This document shows positions 37,101 through 52,100 of a stretch of 64,000 nucleotides of DNA, piece by piece. The DNA comes from Lutraria lutraria (taxonomy: Eukaryota > Mollusca > Bivalvia > Venerida > Mactridae): assembly GCA_964023205.1 (NCBI GenBank), contig OZ026835.1, positions 3,861,053 to 3,925,052 on the forward strand, given 5' to 3'. Numbering within the stretch: position 1 is the first letter of the stretch; each line of letters opens with the position of its first letter. The translations under genes were made by a program, and so were the position numbers. A model generated the notes under the pieces. That model saw only the letters and a program-made list of their open reading frames with translations. It had not been told where the DNA came from and did not search any database.

Positions 37101-40100
37101 CAGTTGTAGGATCAAGTAAATTTCCGACTAGCAAAGCATTTGAACCAACAGTTATGAATGGAGTTGTTTTGAGGATATTGAGAACATCTCCATTAACTAC
37201 ATTTTGTATGTCCAAATGTCTTGCTAAAAATCTGATGTGTTCGTAAAAAGCAGAACTTTCCATTTTTCCATAATTAGGAATAATATATCTCACATAAACT
37301 TCAACAAGTGATTTTTCATTGATACCAAGTTTCGTATACAAGTTCTTTAAACCAATGTCTTTAAGAAACAGTACATTTGATGTTTGAGCCAGTTCTTTCA
37401 ATCCATGCGTTGGTATGCTTAATGGTAGGACACAAATTACAGAATAGTCTTTAAGAGAAACTATGTCTCCAAAATATGTTGTAAATATTGGTAATTCCTT
37501 CAAACTGTAAAAAGGGAATATGTTAGTTGTTAAAGATGTGTCAGAAAAATATCTCAATATGGTTGTTGATTTCTCTGCCGATAATGAAGCCTGTCGTAAT
37601 TTGTCGAGATTTAAATGCAAGCAGGTGAGAACTTCATCTGGATGACTGATATCTGGCAGTACCGACTTCAGTAAGTCTGTCACAGATATAGTATTTATTT
37701 CTTGACCTGCATCCTTGATTGGCAGTACCTGTACATTTAACTGAAGTATGTTAACCTGTTTCAACGCTCCATGAACAGACCCTGGAACAAAACTGTCCAA
37801 GTTGATCAACTGCTTTATACATGCTGGACTCACAAGAAATTTTGGATGAAACTGAGATTCCATTTCACATACTGGTATCACTGGAAGTTCATTTATCATG
37901 CGTAGGTGCTGGAAAACACTTTCTCGTAATTCACTGTAACCATAGCCAGGCTCATTTGAAAATGTGGAGTAAAAAAATGACCAGAAGTCTTGTATCCACT
38001 TCCGGCCTGGTGACTTCATATTCCAAGATAAAACTGGCTTATCAGTTTGTATTACCCCTGTCTCATTTACGAGATGCATGAATCTCTGCAGTGTAAATGG
38101 TACCAAAACACCCTTTGATGCTCGAGTATATGATTGAATTTTATATGACACTATTGCTGAAACATTGCTGTCTAAGAATCTCTCCATTGCAGTTGGAAAA
38201 AAACTACAGAAGTTCTTGTTTCTTTCAACAATTAGATGACCATCTTGAGGCAATGTATGTACAACACCGTCATTTGTTATGAACAAAGGAATTTTAAATA
38301 AGTGATCCAAAAAAGTGCTCTGATCGTTCAAGCAATATCTGAGCAGTTCGCAAACATTTGTAATGTACCCCAGAATTGTTTGCTTGACATGTTGTTCTAC
38401 TTCAATACAACATCTATCAATCAGTTGGCTATTAAATGATGATACAAACTTAATGATATGTCCTGGTGCTAACGTTTCAATTTCACATTCTGCTTCTTTC
38501 ATGGAATGTTGTATATCATCTGATATAGTAACACTTCTCAATTTGATTCTTTCAAGCAACTCCAAGTCTTTAAACTGATTCGTGGATTTATCAAAATTTG
38601 GTTCATCATTTCTGTAGGCAGGAAAGGTATGACCTTCAACATGTAATGGTGTCCAATCTAAGACCCCAAATAATTCATTTTTATGAAATAACATATTCCT
38701 TTCCTTGTATGTTTTCAATATGGGAAGAAATGGTATGTAACTTCTCACCAGATCTTTATATACAAACTGTGACAGTTGTTTCCAATAGAAATCAGAGGCT
38801 GATTCACTGGTTGGGAATATAGCAAGATAATTCCTCAAAATAGGTTTCACAAAATCATATCCCCTATTTTGACAAGTGTTAGGAATGCATATTGACTCTC
38901 TTATGTAATCAATCAAGGATGAATATGCTGGAGCTATAACTTGCTTCAGTAATTCAATATTCCATATAGTCTTGTAACATGTTTCCTGATGATCAGACTG
39001 CCATAAAGTTCGTCGTGTCTCATTGTCCAGAGCAAAATAGCCATGAACTTGAACTGGAAATCCAGTGCGAACGGGTAATGGAAGAAAACAATATGCAAAA
39101 CACTCATCTGTTACTTCAAGATTAGGTTCCTTTTTTATTGCTACAGCTCCACTTGGAAGAAATCCAACTTTCCTTTTTCTGATGTTTTCACGAAGCAAAC
39201 CAGGAATATCGTCTTGATACTTAAACCCTAAGGTATGTACAGCAATATATTCAGTTTTGGTATGTGTTTCATCAACATCTGTTTCAAGAAGCGCCATTTC
39301 GCATACCCAACTTTGAAATGGAATGGTAAGCATATTCTCAGGACAACCTGACACACTCTTGCTCAAATCACTCTGAGCCTGAACAATTTCACTATACCTA
39401 GTACTATGTATTCCAGTCATTTCCCGTTCTATTTGAAATTTATGAAGGTGTTTTCCTTGTCTGTGAATTGTAATTTCTACAATGTTTATGTGTTTAAGGA
39501 ATAAAATGAGACGTTTCAACTCCTTGCTGAATTTGACAAGCAGATCATCCATCTGCTCAACTTCTATAGGATCGTTTGTAATTTCTGATTCTTTTGCAAG
39601 ATCTTTGCCTCTTAATGGGAATCTAAATACAGAACCTTTTTCTCTATTTTCCTTGAAGAATTTTTCATGAAATCCTTTCAGAACATCATTGCTGAACTCT
39701 CTTATGGATGCAACATCTTTATAACGCTTGCCAGGTTTCGATTTTTTAACACTGGGAATGAAATTTGCCATTGGATCGAAGAAACATAAAGTTTCATTGT
39801 TTTCAATGTCTCCACCCCATGTAAGAAAAGATGGGACATCTGTCAAGTTATACACTGCATTGAAGCCTACTCCATATCGTCCTGTTTGGAACAAATCCTC
39901 AGATTTATTTCCCCTACCTAGCCTAGTAATTGCTCTCAAATCATCATTTGAAAATGCACTGTTGTTGAAAACACAAAGAGCTGGTCCCTGAAGTTTCCGG
40001 TATTCATCATAGAATATTTTATTACTAGGGTGTGTATCATAATCTAAAAGAAAGTGTAGCTCAGTTGCTTTTGCATCATCTGCGTTTTGTAATAGCTCTT

Positions 40101-43100
40101 TAAACACACCAACATCACAAGGATATCCCTCAATCAAATTCTTTATTCTTGTTATCAAAGGTTCTTCCTGATAAAAATCTTCAATATCTTCAGAATTTTC
40201 ATCCATACTATATAGAAGTTTTGGCTTTACACCAAATGCTTTTGCTAAAGACTTGGACATTTTTGGATGAGCAAATTTCATAGTTTCACTTTTCTTCATT
40301 TCGTTCAGGTCATCAAAACACATTTTTGTGCAATCACGCAGTATTCGTTCTTCATCTGGACCATAAACTATGCCTTCAAGAGTACTACAATCAGGGGCAT
40401 ACTGCAAACATTTGAGTAAGTTTAATATTGTTTCTATATCATTTTCTTGGACAGGATGGTCACCTACAGATTCTTTTATTTTCTTAAGGGTTTGAGAAAA
40501 TACTTCAGCAGAGAATTCCTGTTTTATACCAAGACAATCACAAAGTTTGGCATACTTTTTCAGTGGTGAACGTTGTAGATCATAAAGATGCGGGGTGCAT
40601 GGATGCATAATAGTTTTTGCTACCACTTCTGGGCATGTAAATATAGCTTCAACATAAACGATTGTCTTGTGGTTTAATTGTTGTCTTATAAGTCTTGAAT
40701 TACCTTCATCAATGCATGCTTTGTTTAAGAATTTGTAGATATCTGCAACAAAACACGAAGTCGTATAGCCATTTCCTTTCCCGCAAGTAAACGTTTCTGA
40801 CATTAACTGTAACTGTTTAAGAACAATCTTTAAATCACAAGTTGACTGTATACCAAGGGCATTCAGCAAGTCAGAATTATTTGATATATGAATGCCCTCA
40901 TGTAGAACTAAAGACACACTTCCAACCAAAGCTTTGCAACTCCAGTGATATAAATCTTGTGGTTTTCCTAACGTAACTGAAGATTGACCTTGCAGTTTAT
41001 GTTTTGTGCATGTTGTCTCTGGTGTGTGTTTTTCTTCACAACTTTCAGACTTCCATTTGAAGGACCAACTTTTTGGTTTAGACATAACTGGCACAAACTC
41101 AAGTTGCTGCAAGTCTGTCATAATGCCTTCATGAAGGTCCATATCTTTATCACTGAGATAATCAAGCAGATCGGAACATCTTTTAAAAGCACACTCACAA
41201 CATTCATTTTGAATTTTCTGGACTGAGTTTGCAGAAACAAGAACCATATCATCCGTCAATTCATCATGCTTCATGCCAAGGTTCCGCAGGTACATATTGG
41301 AATCAGAGAAAACTTCTTTTGGAAAGTATCCATCACACATACTAAAGAGCTTTGATAGATCAGACGTCTCGTCAACTAACTGACAGGGACGTTTCAGGAT
41401 TCCAATTGGCTTTGAGGGTATACATGCTGTGCTAGTAAGTAACTCATTTATCAATGGATTATTCAATTGTATAGCATATCTCACTAGACAATCACGTGCA
41501 CCAATTGAGTTTTCTCCATCAAACCTGTCGAATTGTGGTAAGAAATATTTCATGAAGAATGAAACATCAGACATTGTCTTTTCCTGTATTAGGTCAGTGT
41601 CTGCAGACAAAATCTGTCTGTATATTTTGTCAGGGATGTCAACAACAACTTCATCGGGTGACAAAATAATTATCCTGAAAGAATCATACACACGCCTGCC
41701 AACATCTGAATTCCTGAAACTTGGCTCAATGAAAACACATTTAGAAATATCAAACCACTGTCCATCTTTCTCAAAAACATCATAGCACACATTGTGAACA
41801 ATATGCTGAAAAAAGGAGTGTGGGAACTTCTTAAGTAGAGAGGATGCATCAGTGGATATATCAGTAGTTGGCCAAAGCATCTTGTAATCATAAATGGATA
41901 AATCAACCAAGCTCCGTACCTTTATTAGCAGGTAAAGAAATGACTTAGTTACTGCATCTTCTATAAGACATTCATTCCATTCCTTTAATTCTACATTCCT
42001 TTCACCTTCAGATGATGTTCTAAGAAACTGTCTGTCTGATGTTACAGAGAACTGACCATTTATGTGAAATGGTAAATTGTGTTCTATTGGCAATGGAAGA
42101 AAGACAAAAAAATGACCCTGTTGGTAGAAATGATCTGGTACACTGTCCAACGAAATAATGTTATAGTTCCGACCATTACTTTGCAAAGGAACAGCAACAG
42201 CACCAAGTGGCAAAGCACCCTTCTCTGACTTTGACATTTCTAGCAATTTAGATTGATTACCAGTTGACCAACTCACCAACCAGTTACACTGAAATGTTTG
42301 TGGACTTACATTCGAAAACATGGGACTTTTATTTACCATCTTGTTCACATCAATAGATAAAGCTTCTATCTTAGTGAGTGGTTTGGTTCTAAGAGCGTCT
42401 TCTTTTTTCCTTTCTGATGCAACCTTCAAGATTGAATGAGGTAAGTCACTGTCCAGTATTTGTTTGGATGCTGTGAATAATTTAACAGGTTTTGATGCGT
42501 CAAAATCTTTTTTGTTTAAGTGGTATAATTCAATACTTTTTACACTCTGATTAAAAAGTAACATGTTAGAAGATAATTTCATGATAGTATCAAATAACTG
42601 TTGAACTTTCTTTTCAGTGTACACACTGTCACAGATATCACTGGCTTTATTTCTCAGTGGCAGCCTAAATAATGACCCGTTGAAGTATGGTTCATCCGTG
42701 TCTGTTAAATGACAATCAAACACATCATCAAATGGCCTGAACTGATTTCGTAATCTCTTCAAAAGCTTCTGGTTTTTTATTGATTCAAAATTTATTCTCA
42801 AGCCAGGATTTTTCCCAGGCAATGCAGAACCTAGGTATGTTGTATGAGGATCAAAGATAACAAGATTAGAACCTGAAATAAACATAGGTACATCAGTCAC
42901 ATTGTATACAGCACAGAATCCCAATCCAAAACGTCCTATTTTGGAACAGTCTGACTCTTTAGTTCCACCATGTATCTTGGTGATATTTTTCAAATCATCT
43001 TGTGTGAACAATGCATCATTATATACCCATATGGCTCGACCTTGTAATTCTGCCATACTTTCACTAAGGAGTTGTGTCTTTGTGTCATTATTCTCCCTAT

Positions 43101-46100
43101 CATCATACATAATTTTCAGTGAACTAGCGCCTGCATCATCAGCATTTTGTAGTAATTCTTTAGCAACAGAAAAGCCATCAACATAGTCCTCAGTAAGAAT
43201 GTTTCTTAATCGCCTTGTCAATGGCTCTTCTTGGCCCCATTCTTCAAATGCATCACTATTAGCCAACATTTGTTGTCGTAATGATGGTACACCTAATGCC
43301 TCAGCTGTCGATTCTAGCACTTTTTCATGAACATATTCAATGTCATCATCTACGTCAAAATCCATGTTTTTCAGCCAGTGTGCATCACAGTAGGCACATT
43401 TAGATGCTGGTCTCATAAGCAATGTATGAGACGACTTGTTTTGAACAGGAAAGTAGATGATTCTTCCAGTCATTTGTTTAACATAATCTAAATGGTCTTC
43501 CTTAAGCTTGTTGAGGATAGATATTGCCATATCCATAAGCACTTTGTCTGATTTGGGTTTTTTGCCATTTTCACAAACACTGTTGATTTCTTCTAAAGTG
43601 TTTAAGTACATGTCAGCATCAATAGTTCTTCTACACCCAAGAGTCCTGAAAAAATCAGCCAATTCAGACAGATATGGTGGAATCACTTGAAAAAATGGAT
43701 TCAAATCTATATCTCTGTCTGTTTTTTCAGTGTAAACATGTTCTGGAGATTGAAAACCATTTTCTGTCCAAACAAATTTATTTCCTATAGAAGAAAACTG
43801 TTCATACAATGATCCTTTTATATCCTCACCACATTGAGAAAGATGACGATATATAGCCATAACTTTTGGAAGATAATTAGCATGCAACTTGTCTGTGTAA
43901 CTTTCAACCACATTAAAAAAATGTTTGACAACCTGCTGATGTGTTGGTGCCTTGTCCCAGTTAAATCTTTTTGACAGCTTTGGAAACTTGCTACTGTCAA
44001 TAAGGCACATTTCAGTGTCTATCAATTCTGAAAACACAGTTGATTTTATCTCAGATGGGCTATGCAAACTGAATTGATTACCATCTTTCTCTATAAGAAT
44101 ACATCTCTTATTCAATAAATACTGTTCATCAGTATGCATGCTCAATTTTTCCATTATTTCCAGTAGTTTTTGACACTGTATCTTGCATATTTCTCCCTTA
44201 GTTTCATTTTGTTTGTCAATGTCATCACATAAGCCATGAATGTCTGATTCTGATATGTGTTCATCTGTTTTTAGCCCCAATTTTTTTAGCCTTTTTGTGT
44301 TCAAATTCCCAACTGGAAAAACATCACGATTTTTAAACAATTCCACTAGTAAAGTGTTATCTGGATCAAACAACTGTGATGGTGTACATAATTTTCCATC
44401 CTTCCTCTTTACAAAGGCAATCTTTTTAAGGCTACATTGCACATCGACATCGTGGAAATGTTTACTTTGTATGACCCATTCAATGAATGTATCCTTGTCC
44501 TGTAAGCTGTACTTCGTGCTGTTGAACTCTTGGAAGATGAGATTAATCAGTTGAATCTCAGAAATAATTTTACCACCAAGACTTTTAGCAAAAGCTTCTT
44601 CATTCTTGGACTTGACAAAGACAACATTTTTTGGAAATGAAACAGGAAAGCGACAACCCGAATAGAGGTCATTGCATTCATTAATTGCAAGTAAAGTGTG
44701 TTGGTCTGGCTTAATGCCACCTTTGAAAAGTCTCATTCTCCGCAGTTTATTTCTACAAGTATCTAACAATTCTTGTGGTCTATCAGACAGAAAGCTAAGG
44801 AACATGCTGCTGTGTTCTTCAGTGGTCTTGTCATTAAAAGTATCAATCTCTTTGTTGTCTACCCTTTCCAGGAGTTTAAATACCTCCGTTTCAGTGCATA
44901 AATAATCATCTGTAACAATGCGAGGAATCCACTTAGGAATACTCTTCACAATGGAGACTGAAAGAAACTGAAATGCTTCAGCAATTAAACTCCTTTTCTT
45001 TGTTTTTGCCTTATTGTCTGGAAAGTGCAACAGGAGAGACTTCAATGATATCAGGACAACTTTTGACTCCTCTGCATCAATAATAGGGAACAATGGCAGG
45101 TTCTTGAAGGTGTCAATGTGTTCCAAATATCTCTTTTCTATATGAATCCATATCTTCTCTATCCACTGGATCCATTTTTTATCTTGGATAGTTATACTTT
45201 CCTGACCATGAACACTTCGTCCTTGTAAGATTTCTCCTAATAATTTTTCAACATCCTTTACATTCATAAGACGAACATTGTGTTTACCTAAAATACAAAA
45301 TTTAAGATTACCATAATCACTATAGACTGATTCAACAACATTCGGAGAATATATTTAAAATGGAGTGCGGATAATGAAAATGGTCTGTTAAAAATACTGT
45401 ATATGTCTTAATATTGGTGCTCGTTTTTTTGGGTAATTTTGACGGTTGGCATTAGGACCGCTATATCTAGACCACGCAAATATAAAACACTGCCATTTAA
45501 TATGATTTATTATGCATGTAAAATTATGCAGCTTTGACATTTAAATAAAATCGCACTGTAGATACACTCTTCTGTATAAATATTTGTTTGTTAAATATGT
45601 TTGTACTAATACTTGTACATTTCCACCAGCTACAACACAAGCATTACATTTAAAGCCTTAGGGTATATTTTAATTGACACAAGGTCAAATCTAAAAATGC
45701 CCATAATATAGTTTTTTTTGGTCACATATTGTATAACTTAAATTGTTGTCACATATAGGGACTTATAATAATTAAACCTGATATAACAATATGTGTTATT
45801 TACTTGACACATACATATTTAGTAAAACGTGACAACCCTTGAATATAGAAGAAAACTTATTTTCTCAAGTGTTTCAACTTTGGCTTTAAGGAGGGTGGAC
45901 ATAGATTTGTTTTGACTGTTGCTATGAAACCGGCAAATATAGAACCCACCGATTCAAGAAGATCTTAATTTTGCACCCGCAGAAACAAAGATGTTAACTG
46001 TCAGTATTTTTAACTTAATAGCTGTAACTCTTAGTAACATTATATAATAGTACAGTCAGACCTGTGAATAAAGGCCACACCTGTGAAAAAAAGATGTGGC

Positions 46101-49100
46101 CACTATTGACAGGTGACCTTTATTCCGAGGTAATTTTGTTTTAAATTATTAATGATGGTCTTTAAAAGAATGGCATTTACTCAGAGGATGGCCTTTATTC
46201 AGAGGTGACAGTTAACACAGGTTTAAGGATATTCTAAATTTAAACACATGCTTATGATGAATATTATATTTGTTAAAACACCTACCTCCAACAGTAATCT
46301 TTTTCAGAGTTTCCTTTGATTCATCATTGAGACTATCATGTAAGAACAAATGTTCCTTATCTGGAAACAACTTCACCACATCAGACGGCTCTACATAAAC
46401 AACACCTTTAGCAAATGATGTAAATTCATCATTAGCCAGTGGTAATAATTCTATGTTTTCTAATCCATTGCCGACTTGGTCAAGAAGAACAAACTGCACA
46501 AGTTGGATCTTCTCATTGAGGTCTAAGCTTAAGTATGACTTGTGCCCATGCAAATGTTCCTTTAGGAATTTAGGAGAGACAAATATTAACTGTGTATGGC
46601 ATTTTTCTTGCAAGGAATTCAAAACATTCTCAGGAACATTTGTGACATTTATATTGTCTTTACAGAGTAGACTATAGACAATGTCTTGTGCGTCTATACA
46701 AGATGGTAGAAATTTTTTTTCATTCATGATGATAGCCTCCCTTGGTTTTATCCATACTCCATCATTTGACTCAGTGTATATTATGCTGTGTTCATCTAAC
46801 AAAACCACAACCTTTTCAGCTAATTTCATCCAATGGACCTCTGACGCTAACTTTGTCAAATCTGGAACTACATTATATACTGCTTTTATAGTGAAGTCTT
46901 TGTTTTCCATTATTTTACTTAAATCTACCATTTCTTGACAAAGATGACTGTAGGCATAAGGTAACAACTCTGTTATTAAAGCCATATTCCATTTTATTTT
47001 GTTGTCATCTGGAATAACAAGGTGTCCATCGCCGTCAATATCAGGCCACAGAATATGGCGTCTGTTTTGTGATAAGGCAAAAAATGCATTTATATGCACT
47101 GGTAATCCTGTAGCAGAAGAGTTTTCTTGTGGCAATGGCTGGTAGCAAAAGACATGTGTACAGATACTGTCGTATTCGCAAGTCTCACTTACAGGTGCAG
47201 CCAAACTTACAATGGGTGGGTACTGTAGGCTTTTGTCTTTCAAGAGTGAACTAGTATCACTGCTAATAGGTTTTCCTTTAAGATATGTGACAATCAGCCA
47301 TCGTGATTTTGTAATATTACAGTTTTCATTGCTGCCTCTGCTTGTTTCAATGATTACATCAAATACCCAATGTTTTGAAGATTTTGGAATTGACATCCCA
47401 TTTGTTTCAAGTTCCTTTAATGTTTCCTTTCTTCTGTCAATAAGTGTATTTTGTTCTTCATTCGCATTGTAGATCTTTACATGATAACATGAATTTTTTC
47501 GCCCGTAATTCAGAGAATGAAGGACCGATAATTCATTGGTATATTTTCTGCGCCGCTTTTGTGGTGGATGATCTTCCATGGGCTCTTCCAATTCAACAAA
47601 CATTTCTACGCTGCAAAGAGTTTTGAGAAATGTAAGACTTCTACAAGATTCTTCAATGAATGCCTCGAGGATACCATTTACTTGTTGAGCATGATATTTG
47701 TCTGATGACAGTTTAGATGGAGTCTGACGTAAAGAAAACCAGAATAATGTACCTGTGTATCGACCCTCAGTTATGGTTTCCTCGGAAAAACCAAAGGTAC
47801 CGTTTAGAGCATTCATCAAGCTTTTGAAGTCTAGACGCTTGGACTGCTTCAGGTTTTTCAATTTAACAGTAGTACAGACCTGTTTGTTGTCTTCCTCCAG
47901 TGGGTTGATGATCAGGATATTTTCACCACTGATAATGCATGGTTTATCTGTAATGTAACAGTTCATACAGAATATATTGCGTTGCATATAATACAACAAG
48001 GTGAGTGGAAAATACTATCAAAGAATATGTGAAGATTTTAAAGCCTTCACTGTAATCAATAGAGATGAAAAATCACCAAACACGAAACATGAAAACGATT
48101 AATTTATTATATCTACATTTCGCCGCATTGGCTTCTTCAGGATAATAAATAAATAAATCATAACAACGGAAATGACGTCGCGTCAATGTACAATGTGGCA
48201 CGACGTCGCCATAACATATTATGAACATGTAAAAAATTATGAACATGTAAAAAATGAAAAGCATACAAATAGAATTAATCACAAAATGAATTAATCACAA
48301 AATGAATTAATCACAAAATGAAAATATCGGATCAATAAAGATTCAAAAGTTCCTATAAAGTATATATATATATATAAAAAAATAAATTCACTTGTGAAAT
48401 ATAACAGATTTTCTTTTTTGATCACATTTAATGGCTTTTTTAAGGCGCATCAACAAATAATTTATATGGTCATATGTAACAAGGATTTAAATAAAAGAGT
48501 AAAGGCAACAAAAACAAGATGTGTTTCAAAAACACAATGCCCCCTCTGGGTGCCCATGATCTTGAAAATGGACAGATCCTGTAGAGATTGTCTTGATGAA
48601 CCAAGATGTCAAGTTTGATGATTGTAGGCAGTAGCCTTTTGATTTAATAGACATGGTTAATGTTTGGTACAGACAAAAAAGGGCCATAAATCTGCTAAAA
48701 ATGATCGAATCACAAAACACTGACGAAATATGCCGGTGAACTTGGTGACAAAGGTTCTATCAAAGTTTGGTAAAAATCCTCTGAGAAATTAAGGAGTTGT
48801 GCACAGAAGAGTATTTCTCTACTACATATGCACAAAATAAACAAAGAGCCATAAATCTGCCCAAAACAATCCAATCACAAAACCCGTAATATATGTACTG
48901 GGTTTCCCGGTGACAATGAGTCTGTGAAAGTTTCATCAAATTCCTTTGAGAAATGCAGGAGGAGTATCATAGAAGAAATTTAGGACACAAAATAAAGTAA
49001 GGGCTGGCCCATAAATCTTCCAAAAATGATCGAATCACAAAACCCGCGAAATTGGTGACAATAGTTCCATAAAAGTTTGATAAAAATCCCTTGAGAAATA

Positions 49101-52100
49101 TAGAAGTAGATGCAAACAAATGAGTATTTTTGATTATACATTGTATTACATGATTATGCACAAAATAAACAAAGGGCCATAATTCCGTTAAAAATTATCG
49201 AATCATAAAACCTTTACAACATGCATTGGGTATCTTGATAACAATAGTTCCATGAATTTTTTATCAAAATCCCTTGAGAAAAGAAGGAAACAAGAGTATT
49301 CTGTTATAATTACAAAATGCACAAAATAAACAATTTACAAAGGGCCATATTTCCATCAAAAAATGATCGAATCACAAAACCTGGAATATATGTGCAGGGG
49401 TTCTTGGAACAACAAGTCTGTGAAAATTTTATCAAAATCCCATGAAAAATGTAGGAGTAGTATCCTAAAAGAAATATGGGAATTTCTTGAAACACAATGA
49501 CCCTGTGACCTTGACCATTGACCTGAAAATACACAGGTCATGTAGAGGTTGTCATGAGGAACCAACATTTGAAATTTGATGAATGTAGGTGCAAGCGCTT
49601 TGATTTTATAGGCAAGGTTAAGGTTTGGTACAAACAGACAAAAAGACATGCAAACAGACAAACAGAGAGACCAAAAACAATATGCCCCCGATCTATCAAT
49701 ACGGTGCATAAAAATCCAAGTGAAAAGGACAATAAATTAACAAGAGGGCCACATTGGCCCTTTATCGCTCACCTGAGAACAAAGGCCAATAATCAATGAC
49801 CAGATAACATAATTTCCATCTCGTAAAACTCATTTTTATGTAGATTTTGAGATCAAAACCAACAATGAAGGTATAATACTGTTAAACGTAGCAAATTTTC
49901 TAATCCAAGGGCCCATAACTCTTGAAGTTAAGGTTCGATTCCACCCATAACTGAACTTGTCCAAAACCATCAGGTCATACACATTCATTGTAAATATGAT
50001 TAGGATCGGTGAATAAATGAAAGCGCTAGAGTGTAAACAAGCTAAAATAAAGCAAATTTTCTAAGTCAAGGGCCAATAACTCTTGAAGATGTGGTCTGAT
50101 TCCACCCATAATCGAACGTGTCCAAGGTCTTTTGGTTATACTCATTTACTGAAAATATTATTAGGATCGGTGAATAAATGAAGGCGCTAGAGTGTAAACA
50201 AGCTAAAATTTAGCAAATTTTCTAAGTCAAGGGCTCATAACTCTTTAAGTTCTGGACCGATTCCGCCCATAATCGAACTTGTATAAGATCTTTTGTTTAT
50301 TCACATTTACTGAAAATATGATTAGGATTGGTGAATAAATGAAGGTTCTAGAGTGTAAACAAGCTAAATATAGCAAATTTTGTAATTCAAGGGCCCATAA
50401 CTCTAGAAGTTATTGTCTGATTTTGCCCATAATCGAACTTAGCCGTGGCCATATACATTGTGAGCAAGTTTAACCACGATTCGTTAAGAACAGAACAGCT
50501 AGAACAGAGTTGCAGATGCTAGAGTGTAAACAAACTACTTGTGGCCGGACGCCGGACATTCAACGATCCTAAAAGCTCACCCGATTCATCAGGTGAGCTA
50601 AAAAATAATATAATAAAAAAGAAAATGATAAAGACTTTTATGTCATAACGTTAAATTCAGCAAGGGAAATTACCAATAAACCCTCTTGACGCTGCATTGA
50701 AAAATGGAGATATGAGAGCGACACGAAATACGCTCGAATGTGTACGTCAGAAGTATGAATATTAAATTGTAAATTAATATGGATAAATATAAATCTTTAC
50801 ATATACCTTATAATATACCAACAAAACTTATAATCTCAAACATCTATGACTTATTTAAAGACATTGAACAAGGAATACGAGGCGTCAGGCATGTGCTTTA
50901 CGGACCAGCAGTCCTCTGTATTCCACAGTAGGGGGTAATAAAACTGAAAGGGTCATTGCTAGACATGCTTTTGTTAACATAATCAGTTACTACATGCTAA
51001 TAAAAACAACTGGAAGTTATTCATAAACTAATTATCTCTATTAATCAATAAAATTGTGTGACCCTAGCTTTTCACTGGGTGTCAAGTATATACATACACT
51101 ATATTTTATAAGCTGATTGTGATCAGAGGGGATTAACTAGACCGATATAAGGGGCAATAAAACAATTAAGAATTTAGACCTCATGTGGAGGGGTCACTTG
51201 TATATATGAGCCATTCAATACTTGTGCCAAATTATAGTGTTTAAATTAACAAGACTTTGTGTCGATTAAATTTTTCATGTAGCTTCTACAGAGAGACTGT
51301 AAGTGTAATTTCAGTATGACAGTGCTATTGAAATTAAGTTTTTAAGCGTCCTGTAACAGTGAATAATAGTGGTGCAATCAAGCATAAGATAATTCCCTTC
51401 ATTTTGTTGACATTAGGGATGACCATATGTCTAGATCCAACATGTTTCAAGATTCCTTAATTTTCAGTTTGGGAAAAGGAATAAACTATATAATATCTCC
51501 TTCCAGTCAATCTTCATTGCGATCGTCCGAGTTGCATGGTTCCAACTGACATATCCTAACCATTTAAAATGTTTATTCAATCAGTTTTAGTAAAGAAAAT
51601 CATTGTCTTTGAGCTTCTACATAGCGTACCAGATAACCTTCGACACGACAGCTTGTCGAAGGAAAATGGCGGTGATAAGTGTTGCTAGGGGGTGTAAGAA
51701 AAAGACGTTATCTGATTGGATAATCAATTGGTTTGATTGACAGGTCAATTATGTGATGTAAGTCATTCTCACGATTTCTATTTACAAAACAGGTAATTTG
51801 AATTTTATGTTTACACGATTTGTTCATTTTTCTCTGAAAGAGATTTTTTCATTGTGTATTGATAGGGTCAGACACCGAATTTTATTTGAAATTACGACAA
51901 ATTGTATGAAACACTGAAATCAAAGCACTGAGAGTACTATCAGGAACAAAATTTAAATGTGTTAGATAAAACCATCCTTAAAAAATTGTAAGACCTGTCC
52001 CTGTTGAAAATTTGAACAGTTCACAAAACGTCATGAGCTTATTCATGAGTAGTTTACGAAATTTATTCACGACCTACAAATTGTACATTTGGTTCATGAA

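Noticed and set aside
34461..44905. Many short ORFs on the + strand and in other - frames across the giant exon
   Set aside because: They are shadows of the sacsin-like coding frame, with no independent features.
46286..47999. Separate gene starting at the Met at 47999
   Set aside because: A clean acceptor at 47948 and phase-matched upstream exons restore the GHKL domain, so the upstream Met lies in intron.
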